Below, in pieces: positions 46,405 through 60,176 of a stretch of 64,000 nucleotides of DNA; the first letter of the stretch is position 1; every line of letters begins with the position of its first letter. Origin of the DNA: Ferrimonas lipolytica (GTDB lineage Bacteria; Pseudomonadota; Gammaproteobacteria; Enterobacterales; Shewanellaceae). The stretch is from assembly GCF_012295575.1 (NCBI RefSeq), contig NZ_CP051180.1, positions 4,069,134-4,133,133 of the forward strand, given 5' to 3'. The notes beneath the pieces are model-generated. The model had not been told where the DNA came from, searched no databases, and was given only the letters and a program-made list of their open reading frames with translations. Made by a program: the position numbers and the translations under genes.

Positions 46405-47172
46405 ATGAATACAGACTATTTAGGTAATGGCGGCTTTGGTGTGGTGGATAGAGTTCAGTTGACAAATGGACAATTTGTGGCCAGAAAAACTCTTCAATTA
46501 ACAGGTGATCAAAACCAACAAAACGATTTAAGAAGGCGCTTCAAAAGAGAGGTTGAGTATCAAAGTGGCTTTAACCATCCAAATATAGTGAGGATTATAA
46601 ATTCTGATTTAGACGGGCATCCACCTTCGTTTATGATGCCACTTGCAACATGCCATCTAGGGAATGAAGGTAATGTAGGACTAACTTTTGACTTTGATAC
46701 AAAAGTACAAGCGTTTTTACAGGTGCTTGATGGCCTAGAGGTATTACATAACCAAGGTCATGCACACCGCGATATTAAGCCAGGTAATATTTTAAGATTT
46801 GATAATCAGGATGGCTCCTACCAATATGCGATATCTGACTTTGGGCTAATTTCACCATCAGACAGAAGTAGTACTACTAATATAACTTCTACGTTTGGGG
46901 CTATTGGTACAGAAGTCTATATGCCAAGAGAATGCTATTTGAATGGCTTTAGTGTGGCTAACGCTCAATCAGATATCTACTCGTTAGGTGTGCTGCTTCT
47001 ATTCTTGTTTAAAGAGAATAATGAGACGCTTGGAGTACCTTATGATGAAAGAGAATCGTCAAGTGCATTTGGAGATATTATATCTAAATGCACAAAAAGA
47101 GAGCCTGAGAATAGATATGAGTCAATTGCACAACTCAGAGCTGCGTTTATTGATGTAGTGAGGGGGATTTAA
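46405..47172 (+). CDS. Hanks-type serine/threonine protein kinase (cassette-borne)
   Basis: The 255-aa protein is essentially a bare kinase domain. The Gly-rich loop GNGGFGVV (7-14), the ATP-binding Lys28 in VARK, the catalytic HRDIKPGN (121-128), DFG (145-147), and the Asp of SDIYSLGV are all present, so it should be active. The APE position reads MPRE. There is no membrane segment or sensor domain. The ATG is preceded by AGGGAAG. The stop is 1 base from the start of the PP2C gene, so kinase and phosphatase are made together. They form one two-gene cassette. Confidence 0.93.
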   Translation: MNTDYLGNGGFGVVDRVQLTNGQFVARKTLQLTGDQNQQNDLRRRFKREVEYQSGFNHPNIVRIINSDLDGHPPSFMMPLATCHLGNEGNVGLTFDFDTKVQAFLQVLDGLEVLHNQGHAHRDIKPGNILRFDNQDGSYQYAISDFGLISPSDRSSTTNITSTFGAIGTEVYMPRECYLNGFSVANAQSDIYSLGVLLLFLFKENNETLGVPYDERESSSAFGDIISKCTKREPENRYESIAQLRAAFIDVVRGI

Positions 47173-47173
47173 T

Positions 47174-47902
47174 ATGGAACATCCTATTGAACTAGTGGAG
47201 GCAGTCGCATTCTCGCACCCTAAGAACTCTATGAAGGAGAATGAAGATGCCATTTTACCCGCAGTTATAACAAAAAATGCAATATTTATCGCTCTGGCTG
47301 ATGGTGTTGGTGGCTCTAATGGTGGTAGTACGGCCTCTAAAATAGCAATATCAACTCTAAGAAAAGAAATATTGGACGGTAATGACTACAGCCTAAAAAA
47401 AATTTTCCACAAAGTATCTAGAAACATAAATGTTGAGGCTGAAAGGCAAATAGATAAGAAGGATATGGCGACGACACTAGTTGTTTGTAAAATCACCTCC
47501 AGCAAGGTTGAAATTGCAAATGTTGGTGACTCAAGAGCTTATGTGATTGAGGGTAATTCAGCAAATAAATTGACAATTGATCATACTAAAAAGCAAGAGT
47601 TAATTGATTCTGGTGTTTTTAAAAGTTCTGAGTTAAAGGGGCATCACTCAGAGAATGTACTAACTAACTCGTTGAGAGCAAATAAAGAATTTAAGCTTGA
47701 TATTAAAACGTATGAGTCTATAAGTGGTTCCATTTTGCTTATGTCAGATGGTGTTTACCAAGCCTTTGATGGCACTAGGATCATTGGAAATCGAGGTGGA
47801 GACAACTTGTTGCAAGTTTGTAGTAATCTTAAACAAAGGATACTTAAAAATGGTCCTCAAGATGACTTCTCATTAGTTGCTGTGTGCTTTAAAAGCGGTT
47901 AA
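47174..47902 (+). CDS. PP2C-type serine/threonine phosphatase (cassette-borne)
   Basis: The 242-aa protein has the PPM/PP2C metal-binding motifs: NED (23-25), ADGVGGSNGG with Asp43, ATTLVV, NVGDSRAYV, LLMSDGV and DDFSLVAV at the end. It is a stand-alone cytoplasmic phosphatase, the expected antagonist of the kinase encoded 1 base upstream. Whether the pair controls a defence, stress or cell-envelope target cannot be read from the sequence. Stop lies in attC 4. Confidence 0.93.
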   Translation: MEHPIELVEAVAFSHPKNSMKENEDAILPAVITKNAIFIALADGVGGSNGGSTASKIAISTLRKEILDGNDYSLKKIFHKVSRNINVEAERQIDKKDMATTLVVCKITSSKVEIANVGDSRAYVIEGNSANKLTIDHTKKQELIDSGVFKSSELKGHHSENVLTNSLRANKEFKLDIKTYESISGSILLMSDGVYQAFDGTRIIGNRGGDNLLQVCSNLKQRILKNGPQDDFSLVAVCFKSG

Positions 47903-47996
47903 CAAACCAATCAAGTCGGATTCGTAACAGTTGGCTCGTTCCGCTTCGCTGCACAGTTTAGCCAACTTTTACTCACCGCTTATTGCGGCGTTAGGT
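47898..47996 (+). other. attC site 4
   Basis: GGTTAACAAACCAATCAAGT and CACCGCTTATTGCGGCGTTA are the ends, with AACAGTTGGCT and AGCCAACTTTT inner arms and a CTTCGC loop. Crossover at G^TTAGGTG. Confidence 0.88.
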
Positions 47997-48018
47997 GCCC
48001 AGTCAGTATCGAGGAAAA

Positions 48019-48486
48019 ATGAAAAACACAGCTGAGCTCTCCAAATGTAGAAAATATCGATATGCACTTTGGCGAACTTGGGACTCAGGTAAACCATTCG
48101 TGATGTTCATTGGACTTAATCCATCTACAGCCGATGAGACCAATGATGATCCAACTCTAAGACGTTGTATCAACTTCGCTAAGTCATGGGGTTATGGAGG
48201 TGTGTGTATGGCTAACTTGTTTGCATTTAGGGCGACAGAACCATCAGTTATGAAAGCCCAAGATGACCCTGTAGGTGTTGCAAATAATGATTGGCTTCTG
48301 CGTCTTGCGGACAATGCAGGGATCGTTATTGCTGCGTGGGGTAACGATGGTTCACATCAAAATAGATCAAAAGAAGTGGTCTCATTGCTACCAAATCTGC
48401 ACTTTCTAAAACTCAACAAGTCTAGTGAACCAGCCCATCCACTTTACTTGTCCGCCAAACTAACCCCTCAGAAATGGGGCATTTAA
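48019..48486 (+). CDS. DUF1643 family protein (cassette-borne)
   Basis: The 155-aa protein carries the DUF1643 signature: VMFIGLNPSTADETNDDPTL, RRCINFAKSWGYGG, ANLFAFRATEP, and AAWGNDG. Proteins of this family are common in integron cassettes and phage genomes; function is unknown. GAGG precedes ATG 48019, so the upstream frame from 47995, inside attC 4, is not used. Stop overlaps attC 5. Confidence 0.92.
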   Translation: MKNTAELSKCRKYRYALWRTWDSGKPFVMFIGLNPSTADETNDDPTLRRCINFAKSWGYGGVCMANLFAFRATEPSVMKAQDDPVGVANNDWLLRLADNAGIVIAAWGNDGSHQNRSKEVVSLLPNLHFLKLNKSSEPAHPLYLSAKLTPQKWGI

Positions 48487-48578
48487 CAAGGCGATCAAAA
48501 CGGATTCGTAAACGTTGGCTGAACTCGCTTCGCTCAAACATAGCCAACGTTCCCTCACCGCTTAAGCTGGCGTTAAAC
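48483..48578 (+). other. attC site 5
   Basis: TTTAACAAGGCGATCAAAAC and CACCGCTTAAGCTGGCGTTA are the ends; AACGTTGGCT and AGCCAACGTT are perfect inner arms around CTTCGC. Crossover at G^TTAAAC. Last attC seen in the array. Confidence 0.9.
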
Positions 48579-48605
48579 CGTACACCCAATAAAGGAAATC
48601 AACTC

Positions 48606-49589
48606 ATGAGCATAGCCAAACAAAACGTTATCGTTATTTCGCTGTTTGCTTTACTGGTTACAGGTTGTTCACCAACGGCAGATGTTTCATCGAGTAGTAA
48701 CATTGGTAATTACCAAGGCTCTGCAACTATTACTCAAGGCGCGGCAAAAACCGTTGAGTTATCCCTTTTTGAATGTGAGAGCGGCCGCAGTCGCGTTGCT
48801 GCTATTGGTGAGATAGCCGATTCTAACGGCAACCTTTGGACGGTTCCTGCCAGTAATCATTTTGCTACTGCCCCAAAAGCCGTCGATTTATATGAAGAGT
48901 GTGCAAACATCACGCCTCAAAGCCTTGCTGAGGTAGATGAAAGCTCAGTGCCTGTTGCGGTTATCGATGCTGATGGCGACGAGGTTACCGGTTATATTTT
49001 TGCAGATAACTACTTTGAGTTGTACATCAACGGCACGTTGGTCGCGGTAGACACGGTGCCATTTACACCGTTTAACTCGAGCATCGTCAGGTTTAAAGTT
49101 AACAAGCCCTATACGATTGCAGTAAAGGTTATCGACTGGGAAGAAAACCTAGGGTTAGGTACCGAAGATAACCGTGGCAAGGCTTTTCACCCTGGTGACG
49201 GCGGCTTTATAGCAAGCTTTAGCGATGGCACCGTTACCGGTGCAGACTGGCAAGCGCAAACGTTCTATACCGCCCCCATTTATGATCTCAGCTGTTTAAC
49301 TGAAGTTGGCAGCCAGCGCCGCTCTGATGGTTGTACTACAGCTGGTTTAGATAACGGTGAGAGCGCCTACGCCGCCCATTGGCAAACCCCAGCTAATTGG
49401 ATGGTTCAGGAGTTCGATGCAAGCGCTTGGCCTCGAGCAACGCTGTACTCTGAGGATGAAATTGGCGTGAATAACAAAAAGTCCTACATGAACTTCATTG
49501 AAAAATTCAGTGGTGCTGGAGCGAGCTTTATTTGGTCAACTAATGTTGTTCTTGATAATGAAGTTTTGCTGAGATACGAGGTTAAGTAA
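48606..49589 (+). CDS. predicted lipoprotein of unknown function
   Basis: The 327-aa protein has a signal peptide with lipobox VTGC (Cys22) in SLFALLVTGCSPTAD. The mature part, with YTIAVKVIDWEENLGLG, DGGFIASFSDGTVTGADWQ and a Trp-rich QTPANWMVQEFDASAWP, looks like one or two beta-sandwich (lectin- or carbohydrate-binding-like) domains, which is a guess. AAAGGAAA precedes ATG 48606. Codon use is closer to the chromosome than to the other cassettes. No attC follows, so it is either the last cassette with a lost site or the first gene past the array. Confidence 0.75.
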   Translation: MSIAKQNVIVISLFALLVTGCSPTADVSSSSNIGNYQGSATITQGAAKTVELSLFECESGRSRVAAIGEIADSNGNLWTVPASNHFATAPKAVDLYEECANITPQSLAEVDESSVPVAVIDADGDEVTGYIFADNYFELYINGTLVAVDTVPFTPFNSSIVRFKVNKPYTIAVKVIDWEENLGLGTEDNRGKAFHPGDGGFIASFSDGTVTGADWQAQTFYTAPIYDLSCLTEVGSQRRSDGCTTAGLDNGESAYAAHWQTPANWMVQEFDASAWPRATLYSEDEIGVNNKKSYMNFIEKFSGAGASFIWSTNVVLDNEVLLRYEVK

Positions 49590-49621
49590 GCTGCTTTATT
49601 GTTTCTATCAATCTTTTGGAT

Positions 49622-49869
49622 GGCTGTGTCGCGGTGGCGACGGCATATTCTTGTATGCACTTCTTGTATGCAATTCTTGTATGCATTAGCGGGGAGCTTC
49701 GCCCCCTTTGCCATCCCCCTTTGCCTTAGGTCGCCGTCCAAAGCGCGTCGCTGCACTGCTCCAATGCGGCAGAAGATCAATAGCGGTAGTGCTTTGCCCT
49801 TGTATCGCGATTCGCCTAGCCAGTGCTTTAACTGCCTTGGAAAGAGCAACACTTAATTGGTACACAGCC
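49622..49869 (+). repeat. MITE-like element, copy F (right module only)
   Basis: 248 bp from GGCTGTGTCGCGGTGGCGAC to ACACAGCC. The left module (GTAGTTAGCTGTTGA...) is absent; the copy begins directly with the right module. The word TTCTTGTATGCA occurs three times in tandem. Confidence 0.85.
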
Positions 49870-49902
49870 TATTAAGTGTTGATGCCAGTAATACCTAAAT
49901 AC

Positions 49903-49933
49903 AAAAAAACGCCCGCATTTGCGGGCGTTTTTG
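49903..49933 (-). terminator. terminator of gltBD
   Basis: AAAAAAACGCCCGC ATTT GCGGGCGTTTTT, just past the gltD stop; the A-run/T-run pair makes it usable in both directions. Confidence 0.9.
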
Positions 49934-49949
49934 TTGCTAGCCGATGTGC

Positions 49950-55836
<5,887 letters not shown>

Positions 55837-56246
55837 GACATTCCTCCGCCTGCTTCTAATTCTATTGCGGTGATGCTGCTACATAGTTATGCAGTTAACC
55901 TGATCAAGCTACTTTGCGCTCTGATTCTGGTCAACTCGGGTTAACCTTTATTTTAACTTAGCGGTAACATACATACGGCGATAACTTGACATGGAGCAGA
56001 AATGACGGCAGGGCAAAAAAAGTACGCCATAGCTGCATAAAATCAGCCTTTCATTGTACTTTTAATCATTTGCGGTTAGCAGTGATGTGGTTAACTCTGC
56101 ACCATTATTTCCTAAGATTGCACCGCAATAGTGCCTCCACGTTATCGGCTAATAAGGGCTTGTTATCTTCCTCTGTGATCTAGATCGGCGAGTGTTGCGC
56201 TTGCATCTGCTAAGGTTGCGCGATTTTTAATCCGCCGGAGAGTTTA
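55837..56246. other. divergent intergenic region between gltB and the YhcC-like gene
   Basis: About 410 bp with promoters for both genes, AT-rich at 55925-55980. A 65-codon frame at 55986-56183 looks like chance. CCGGAGAG lies 9 bases before ATG 56247. No further feature was recognised. Confidence 0.45.
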
Positions 56247-57182
56247 ATGGGCCTTGATAAACACGTTCACACCCTGGGCACCTACATGAAGCAGCGCTAT
56301 GGCAGCAAGATCCACAAACTGACCATCGACGCCGCCTTTACCTGCCCCAATCGTGACGGCAGTTTAGGCTTGGGCGGATGCACTTTTTGTAATGTTTCTT
56401 CCTTTAGCGCAGAGCACGGCAGTAAGGCCAGTGTTGCTGAGCAACTGGCGATGGGTAAGCAGCGCCGTGGCAGCAAAGAAAAGCGCTATATGGCTTACTT
56501 TCAGGCTTATACCTCGACCTACGATGAGTACGCGGTACTGAAAGACAAATACCAACAAGCGATGGACGTGTCTGACATTGTCGGTTTGTGCGTAGGTACC
56601 CGCCCAGACTGTGTGCCAGATGACGTGCTTGAGTTGTTAGTGAGCTATCAGCAAGAGGGAATGGAAGTGTGGTTGGAGCTTGGCCTGCAGACGGCTCATG
56701 CCAGCACCTTAAAGAAGATTAACCGTGGCCATGATTTTGAAGCTTACCGAGATACGGTTGTGCGCGCTCGCGCCTTGGGTATCAAGGTTTGTACTCACTT
56801 AATCTTGGGGCTACCAGGCGAGACGCCGGAGCACGCTCAGCAAACGTTGGATCTGGTGTTAGACGCGGGAGTTGATGGCATTAAGTTGCACCCGCTACAC
56901 GTTGTTGAAAACAGCACCATGGCTAAGCAGTGGCGGGCGGATCGCTTACCTTTGTGGGATCTCGACAAGTACGTTAGCACCGCCTGCGATCTTATTCGTC
57001 GCACCCCAGCGGAAGTCGTTTTTCACCGCGTTAGCGCCTATGCTCGGCCACCAGAGCTGTTGGCGCCAGATTGGTGCGGTGATAAATGGTTAGCGATGAA
57101 CGCCATTGTTGAAAACCTAGCGGCTAACGGTGGCCAAGCTACGGCGTTAACTGAACGTCGAATCGCTGTCGCTCAGGGATAA
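56247..57182 (+). CDS. YhcC-type radical SAM protein (TIGR01212)
   Basis: The 311-aa protein belongs to the Elp3/MiaB-like radical SAM group. The cluster cysteines are in CPNRDGSLGLGGCTFC: the atypical Cys-x11-Cys-x2-Cys spacing is characteristic of the YhcC family, followed by SAM-binding LQTAHASTLKKINRGH and ILGLPGETPEHAQ. E. coli YhcC sits next to gltB in the same way. The substrate is unknown. It converges with the YdcH-like gene, overlapping by 10 bases. Confidence 0.92.
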   Translation: MGLDKHVHTLGTYMKQRYGSKIHKLTIDAAFTCPNRDGSLGLGGCTFCNVSSFSAEHGSKASVAEQLAMGKQRRGSKEKRYMAYFQAYTSTYDEYAVLKDKYQQAMDVSDIVGLCVGTRPDCVPDDVLELLVSYQQEGMEVWLELGLQTAHASTLKKINRGHDFEAYRDTVVRARALGIKVCTHLILGLPGETPEHAQQTLDLVLDAGVDGIKLHPLHVVENSTMAKQWRADRLPLWDLDKYVSTACDLIRRTPAEVVFHRVSAYARPPELLAPDWCGDKWLAMNAIVENLAANGGQATALTERRIAVAQG

Positions 57183-57433
57183 AAGTTCGCGCTCTTATCA
57201 CTGCGCAGAATTTGATAAAGCTTGTCTTTCAGGTGAGCGCGGTGAAACCTCATTCGACTAAAGTGCTGATCCTCGGTTGGAATATCTTTTAGTTCCAGTT
57301 GACGGATCTGCTTGTCGAGCTCGTTGTATTCATCGCATGCTTCGCGAAAGGGAAGGTCGTTTAAGCGGAGGTTTTTGATTTTTTCGAGGTATTCCGGAAA
57401 CTCTTTCGTTAGGGCGTGGTTACGGATCGGCAT
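57173..57433 (-). CDS. YdcH/DUF465-like small protein
   Basis: The 86-aa highly charged helical protein starts MPIRNHALTKEFPEYLEKIK and has the DUF465 pattern of two helices with FHRAHLKDKLYQIL near the end. Proteins of this family are small, cytoplasmic and of unknown function. ATG 57433 is used because AAGGAG is upstream (57441-57446); the frame is open for 40 more codons but without similarity. Confidence 0.85.
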   Translation of the reverse strand: MPIRNHALTKEFPEYLEKIKNLRLNDLPFREACDEYNELDKQIRQLELKDIPTEDQHFSRMRFHRAHLKDKLYQILRSDKSANFYP

Positions 57434-57570
57434 TAATGGGCTCCTTGCAGTTGGATAGTCGTGCCGACTAAGCGTAGATGCTATGGGCCCAATTGCGAGT
57501 GTTTGCCCCATACTTTGAACTAGTAAGGTTTGTCTTAAACCTGTGGCGATCATCGCTGGTGGGTTTCAAC

Positions 57571-57778
57571 GGTGCTGTGTCGCGGTGGCGACGGCACACT
57601 CTTGTATGCCTTAGGCGGGAGCTTCGCCCCCTTTGGAATCCCCCTTTGCCTTAGGTCGCCGTCCAAAACGCTTCGCTTAACTACTCCAATGCGGTGTAAG
57701 AGCTAAGGCGGCTGTGCTTTGCTGTTTGTGTCTGCAGGTCGCTTAGTGGCTGCTTTAACTGTGTTGGCAGCAATCGGT
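57571..57778 (+). repeat. MITE-like element, copy G (diverged, right end lost)
   Basis: Starts GTGCTGTGTCGCGGTGGCGA, continues through GGGAGCTTCGCCCCCTTTGG, CCTTAGGTCGCCGTCCAAAA and CTCCAATGCGG, then diverges; GGCTGCTTTAACTGTGTTGG near the end still matches. The terminal ACACAGCC is missing. It abuts the tRNA-derived array. Confidence 0.75.
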
Positions 57779-57800
57779 AATGAGGATGCTGCTTCCCAAA

Positions 57801-58787
57801 GCCCGCATAAATGCAGGCTTATTGTAAAGGTGGTCGCTGCTTGAGGTATTAGCGAGGATTCGATGCTTGGATTTTAGGTACAAAAAAGCCCGCATAAATG
57901 CAGGCTTATTGTAAAAGTGGTCGCTGCTTGAGGCATTAGCGAGGATTCGATGCTTGGATTTTAGGTACAAAAAAGCCCGCATAAATGCAGGCTTATTGTA
58001 AAGGTGGTCGCTGCTTGAGGTATTAGCGAGGATTCGAAGCTTGGATTTTAGGTACAAAAAAGCCCGCATAAATGCAGGCTTATTGTAAAGGTGGTCGCTG
58101 CTTGAGGCATTAGCGAGGATTCGATGCTTGGACTTTAGGTACAAAAAAGCCCGCATAAATGCAGGCTTATTGTAAAAGTGGTCGCTGCTTGAGGTATTAG
58201 CGAGGATTCGATGCTTGGATTTCAGGTACAAAAAAGCCCGCATAAATGCAGGCTTATTGTAAAAGTGGTCGCTGCTTGAGGTATTAGCGAGGATTCGATG
58301 CTTGGATTTTAGGTACAAAAAAGCCCGCATAAATGCAGGCTTATTGTAAAAGTGGTCGCTGCTTGAGGTATTAGCGAGGATTCGAAGCTTGGACTTTAGG
58401 TACAAAAAAGCCCGCATAAATGCAGGCTTATTGTAAAGGTGGTCGCTGCTTGAGGTATTAGCGAGGATTCGAAGCTTGGATTTTAGATACAAAAAAGCCC
58501 GCATAAATGCAGGCTTATTGTAAAGGTGGTCGCTGCTTGAGGCATTAGCGAGGATTCGATGCTTGGATTTTAGGTACAAAAAAGCCCGCATAAATGCAGG
58601 CTTATTGTAAAAGTGGTCGCTGCTTGAGGCATTAGCGAGGATTCGATGCTTGGATTTTAGGTACAAAAAAGCCCGCATAAATGCAGGCTTATTGTAAAGG
58701 TGGTCGCTGCTTGAGGTATTAGCGAGGATTCGATGCTTGGATTTTAGGTACAAAAAAGCCCGCATAAATGCAGGCTTATTGTAAAAG
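57801..58787 (-). repeat. tandem array of tRNA-3'-derived units with intrinsic terminators
   Basis: Twelve copies of a terminator (plus strand GCCCGCATAAATGCAGGC preceded by AAAAAA) start at 57801, 57888, 57975 and every 87 bp to 58758, an exact 87-bp period. On the minus strand each unit reads TCGAATCCTC (T-arm-like), then CGACCA, then the trailer CTTTTACAATAAGCCTGC and a U-run. The segment from CGACCA to the terminator is identical to the 3' end and trailer of the adjacent tRNA-Pro. Transcripts leaving the tRNA genes therefore meet one terminator and then eleven repeats. Variation between units is only a few bases. Confidence 0.93.
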
Positions 58788-58864
<77 letters not shown>

Positions 58865-58898
58865 AAATCTTTTGCCTCTAGTGAGGTCTTTATAAAAG

Positions 58899-58975
<77 letters not shown>

Positions 58976-59023
58976 AACAATTCTTTGTAGGAAAACCGAC
59001 TAATCAATCCATTTTCCGTTGTG

Positions 59024-59100
<77 letters not shown>

Positions 59101-59330
59101 ATAATTCGTTACGTCAGTTTTACTGGGCAACGGCGGCATATTCTAGAGATTTTACGGCGCTGCGCAAGTGCTAGATCATCAAAATTGAATGACTGCTACT
59201 TTTATGCTCTAAACGCTGTAGTTACGTTCGTTTTTATTTCCATTTGGAATAACGGAGCGCCATTAAGTCTTTCTCAGGTTATTAAGGCTGGCCGTAAACT
59301 GAATGCATTGCCAACAAAAGGACTGTTGCC
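59101..59330. promoter_or_regulatory. divergent region between tRNA-Pro cluster and cobA
   Basis: 230 bp holding the stable-RNA promoter on the minus strand and the cobA promoter on the plus strand. AAGGA (59318-59322) is the cobA ribosome-binding site. A 68-codon frame from 59185 is not convincing. Confidence 0.45.
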
Positions 59331-60176
59331 GTGTCAGCTAATTCATCTTTTTCTGCCGATGTCGTCGCGATTGAGCGTACCAATGCATTAACTCATCCGG
59401 TGTTGTTGGTTGGTGCGGGGCCGGGTGATCCTGGTTTGCTGACCTTGCATGCACTCACTGCAATTCAAAATGCTGAGGTAATTTTAGTCGATGCATTGGT
59501 TTCAGAACCGATTCGTGAGTTGATTCCCACTGCCGTTGAGGTGATTGAAGTGGGTAAACGCTGTGGTAAACACAGTATGGATCAGCGCCAGATTGAGCAT
59601 ATTATGGTGGCCAAGGCGTTGTCTGGTGCCAAGGTTGTCCGCCTTAAAGGTGGCGACGCGATGATGTTTGCCCGAGTTGGTGAAGAGATGTTGGCCTTAA
59701 AGAAGGCAGGACTAAGTTATCGCGTGGTACCAGGTGTTACCGCTGCCAGCGCGGCCAGTGCCTATGGGGCGATGCCTATGACCCATCGGGATGTTGCTCA
59801 GGGGGTAACGCTAATTACTGGCCACGGCAAACAGGGCACGATAGCCGATTGGCAGCCTTATGTGATCAGTGGCCATACATTGGTCATCTACATGGGCCTT
59901 AAGCAAGTTAGCCATATCGAACAGGGCTTACTTGCCGCGGGAATGGCGCCAACTATGCCGGTCGCTATTGTTGGCCAGGCGAGCCAAGTTGGACAACAAC
60001 GTCTTACTGCGACGCTGGCGGAATTAAGCGAACTGGCCAATCAGCCGAATTTACCTACTCCTGCAGCGATTATTGTTGGTGAGGTGGTGCAGTTTAGTGA
60101 ATCGCTGGATTGGTTTGAGCCGACTCAGGCCCAGTTGGCATCTTTAGGGGCTAATGCCGATAAGCTGGCGATGTAA
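59331..60176 (+). CDS. cobA: uroporphyrinogen-III C-methyltransferase
   Basis: SUMT adds two methyl groups to uroporphyrinogen III to give precorrin-2, the precursor of siroheme (needed by CysI) and cobalamin. The 281-aa product has VGAGPGDPGLLTLHAL (SAM-binding loop), VRLKGGDAMMFARVGEE, and the TPAAIIVGEVV end typical of the family. It is a single-domain SUMT without the CysG dehydrogenase/chelatase part. The start is GTG 59331 with AAGGA 8 bases ahead. The last 52 bp overlap the convergent gene at 60125. Confidence 0.95.
   Translation: MSANSSFSADVVAIERTNALTHPVLLVGAGPGDPGLLTLHALTAIQNAEVILVDALVSEPIRELIPTAVEVIEVGKRCGKHSMDQRQIEHIMVAKALSGAKVVRLKGGDAMMFARVGEEMLALKKAGLSYRVVPGVTAASAASAYGAMPMTHRDVAQGVTLITGHGKQGTIADWQPYVISGHTLVIYMGLKQVSHIEQGLLAAGMAPTMPVAIVGQASQVGQQRLTATLAELSELANQPNLPTPAAIIVGEVVQFSESLDWFEPTQAQLASLGANADKLAM

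Larger units (their letters stand above)
43216..48578 (+). mobile_element. integron-type gene-cassette array without integrase (CALIN-like)
   Basis: Five attC-like sites separate short AT-rich gene units all on the plus strand. Each site opens near TAACAA, closes with GCGTTA, and folds into an imperfect hairpin with inner arms such as AGTTGGC/GCCAAC. The left boundary is placed at the core-like GTTATAC at 43216, directly before the first cassette gene; this is inference. No tyrosine recombinase of the IntI type is present in the window. The cassettes have no promoters of their own that I can recognise. Low GC and different codon use set them apart from the flanks. Confidence 0.85.

Noticed and set aside
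41435..49949. Prophage or insertion-sequence island
   Set aside because: No transposase, integrase, capsid, terminase or lysis gene is present; the attC sites explain the region better.
55986..56183. 65-codon frame between gltB and the radical SAM gene
   Set aside because: Composition and position fit chance in a promoter region.
57801..58787. Tandem tRNA pseudogenes
   Set aside because: Only T-arm-like and 3' end pieces are present; no anticodon or D arm can be drawn in the units.
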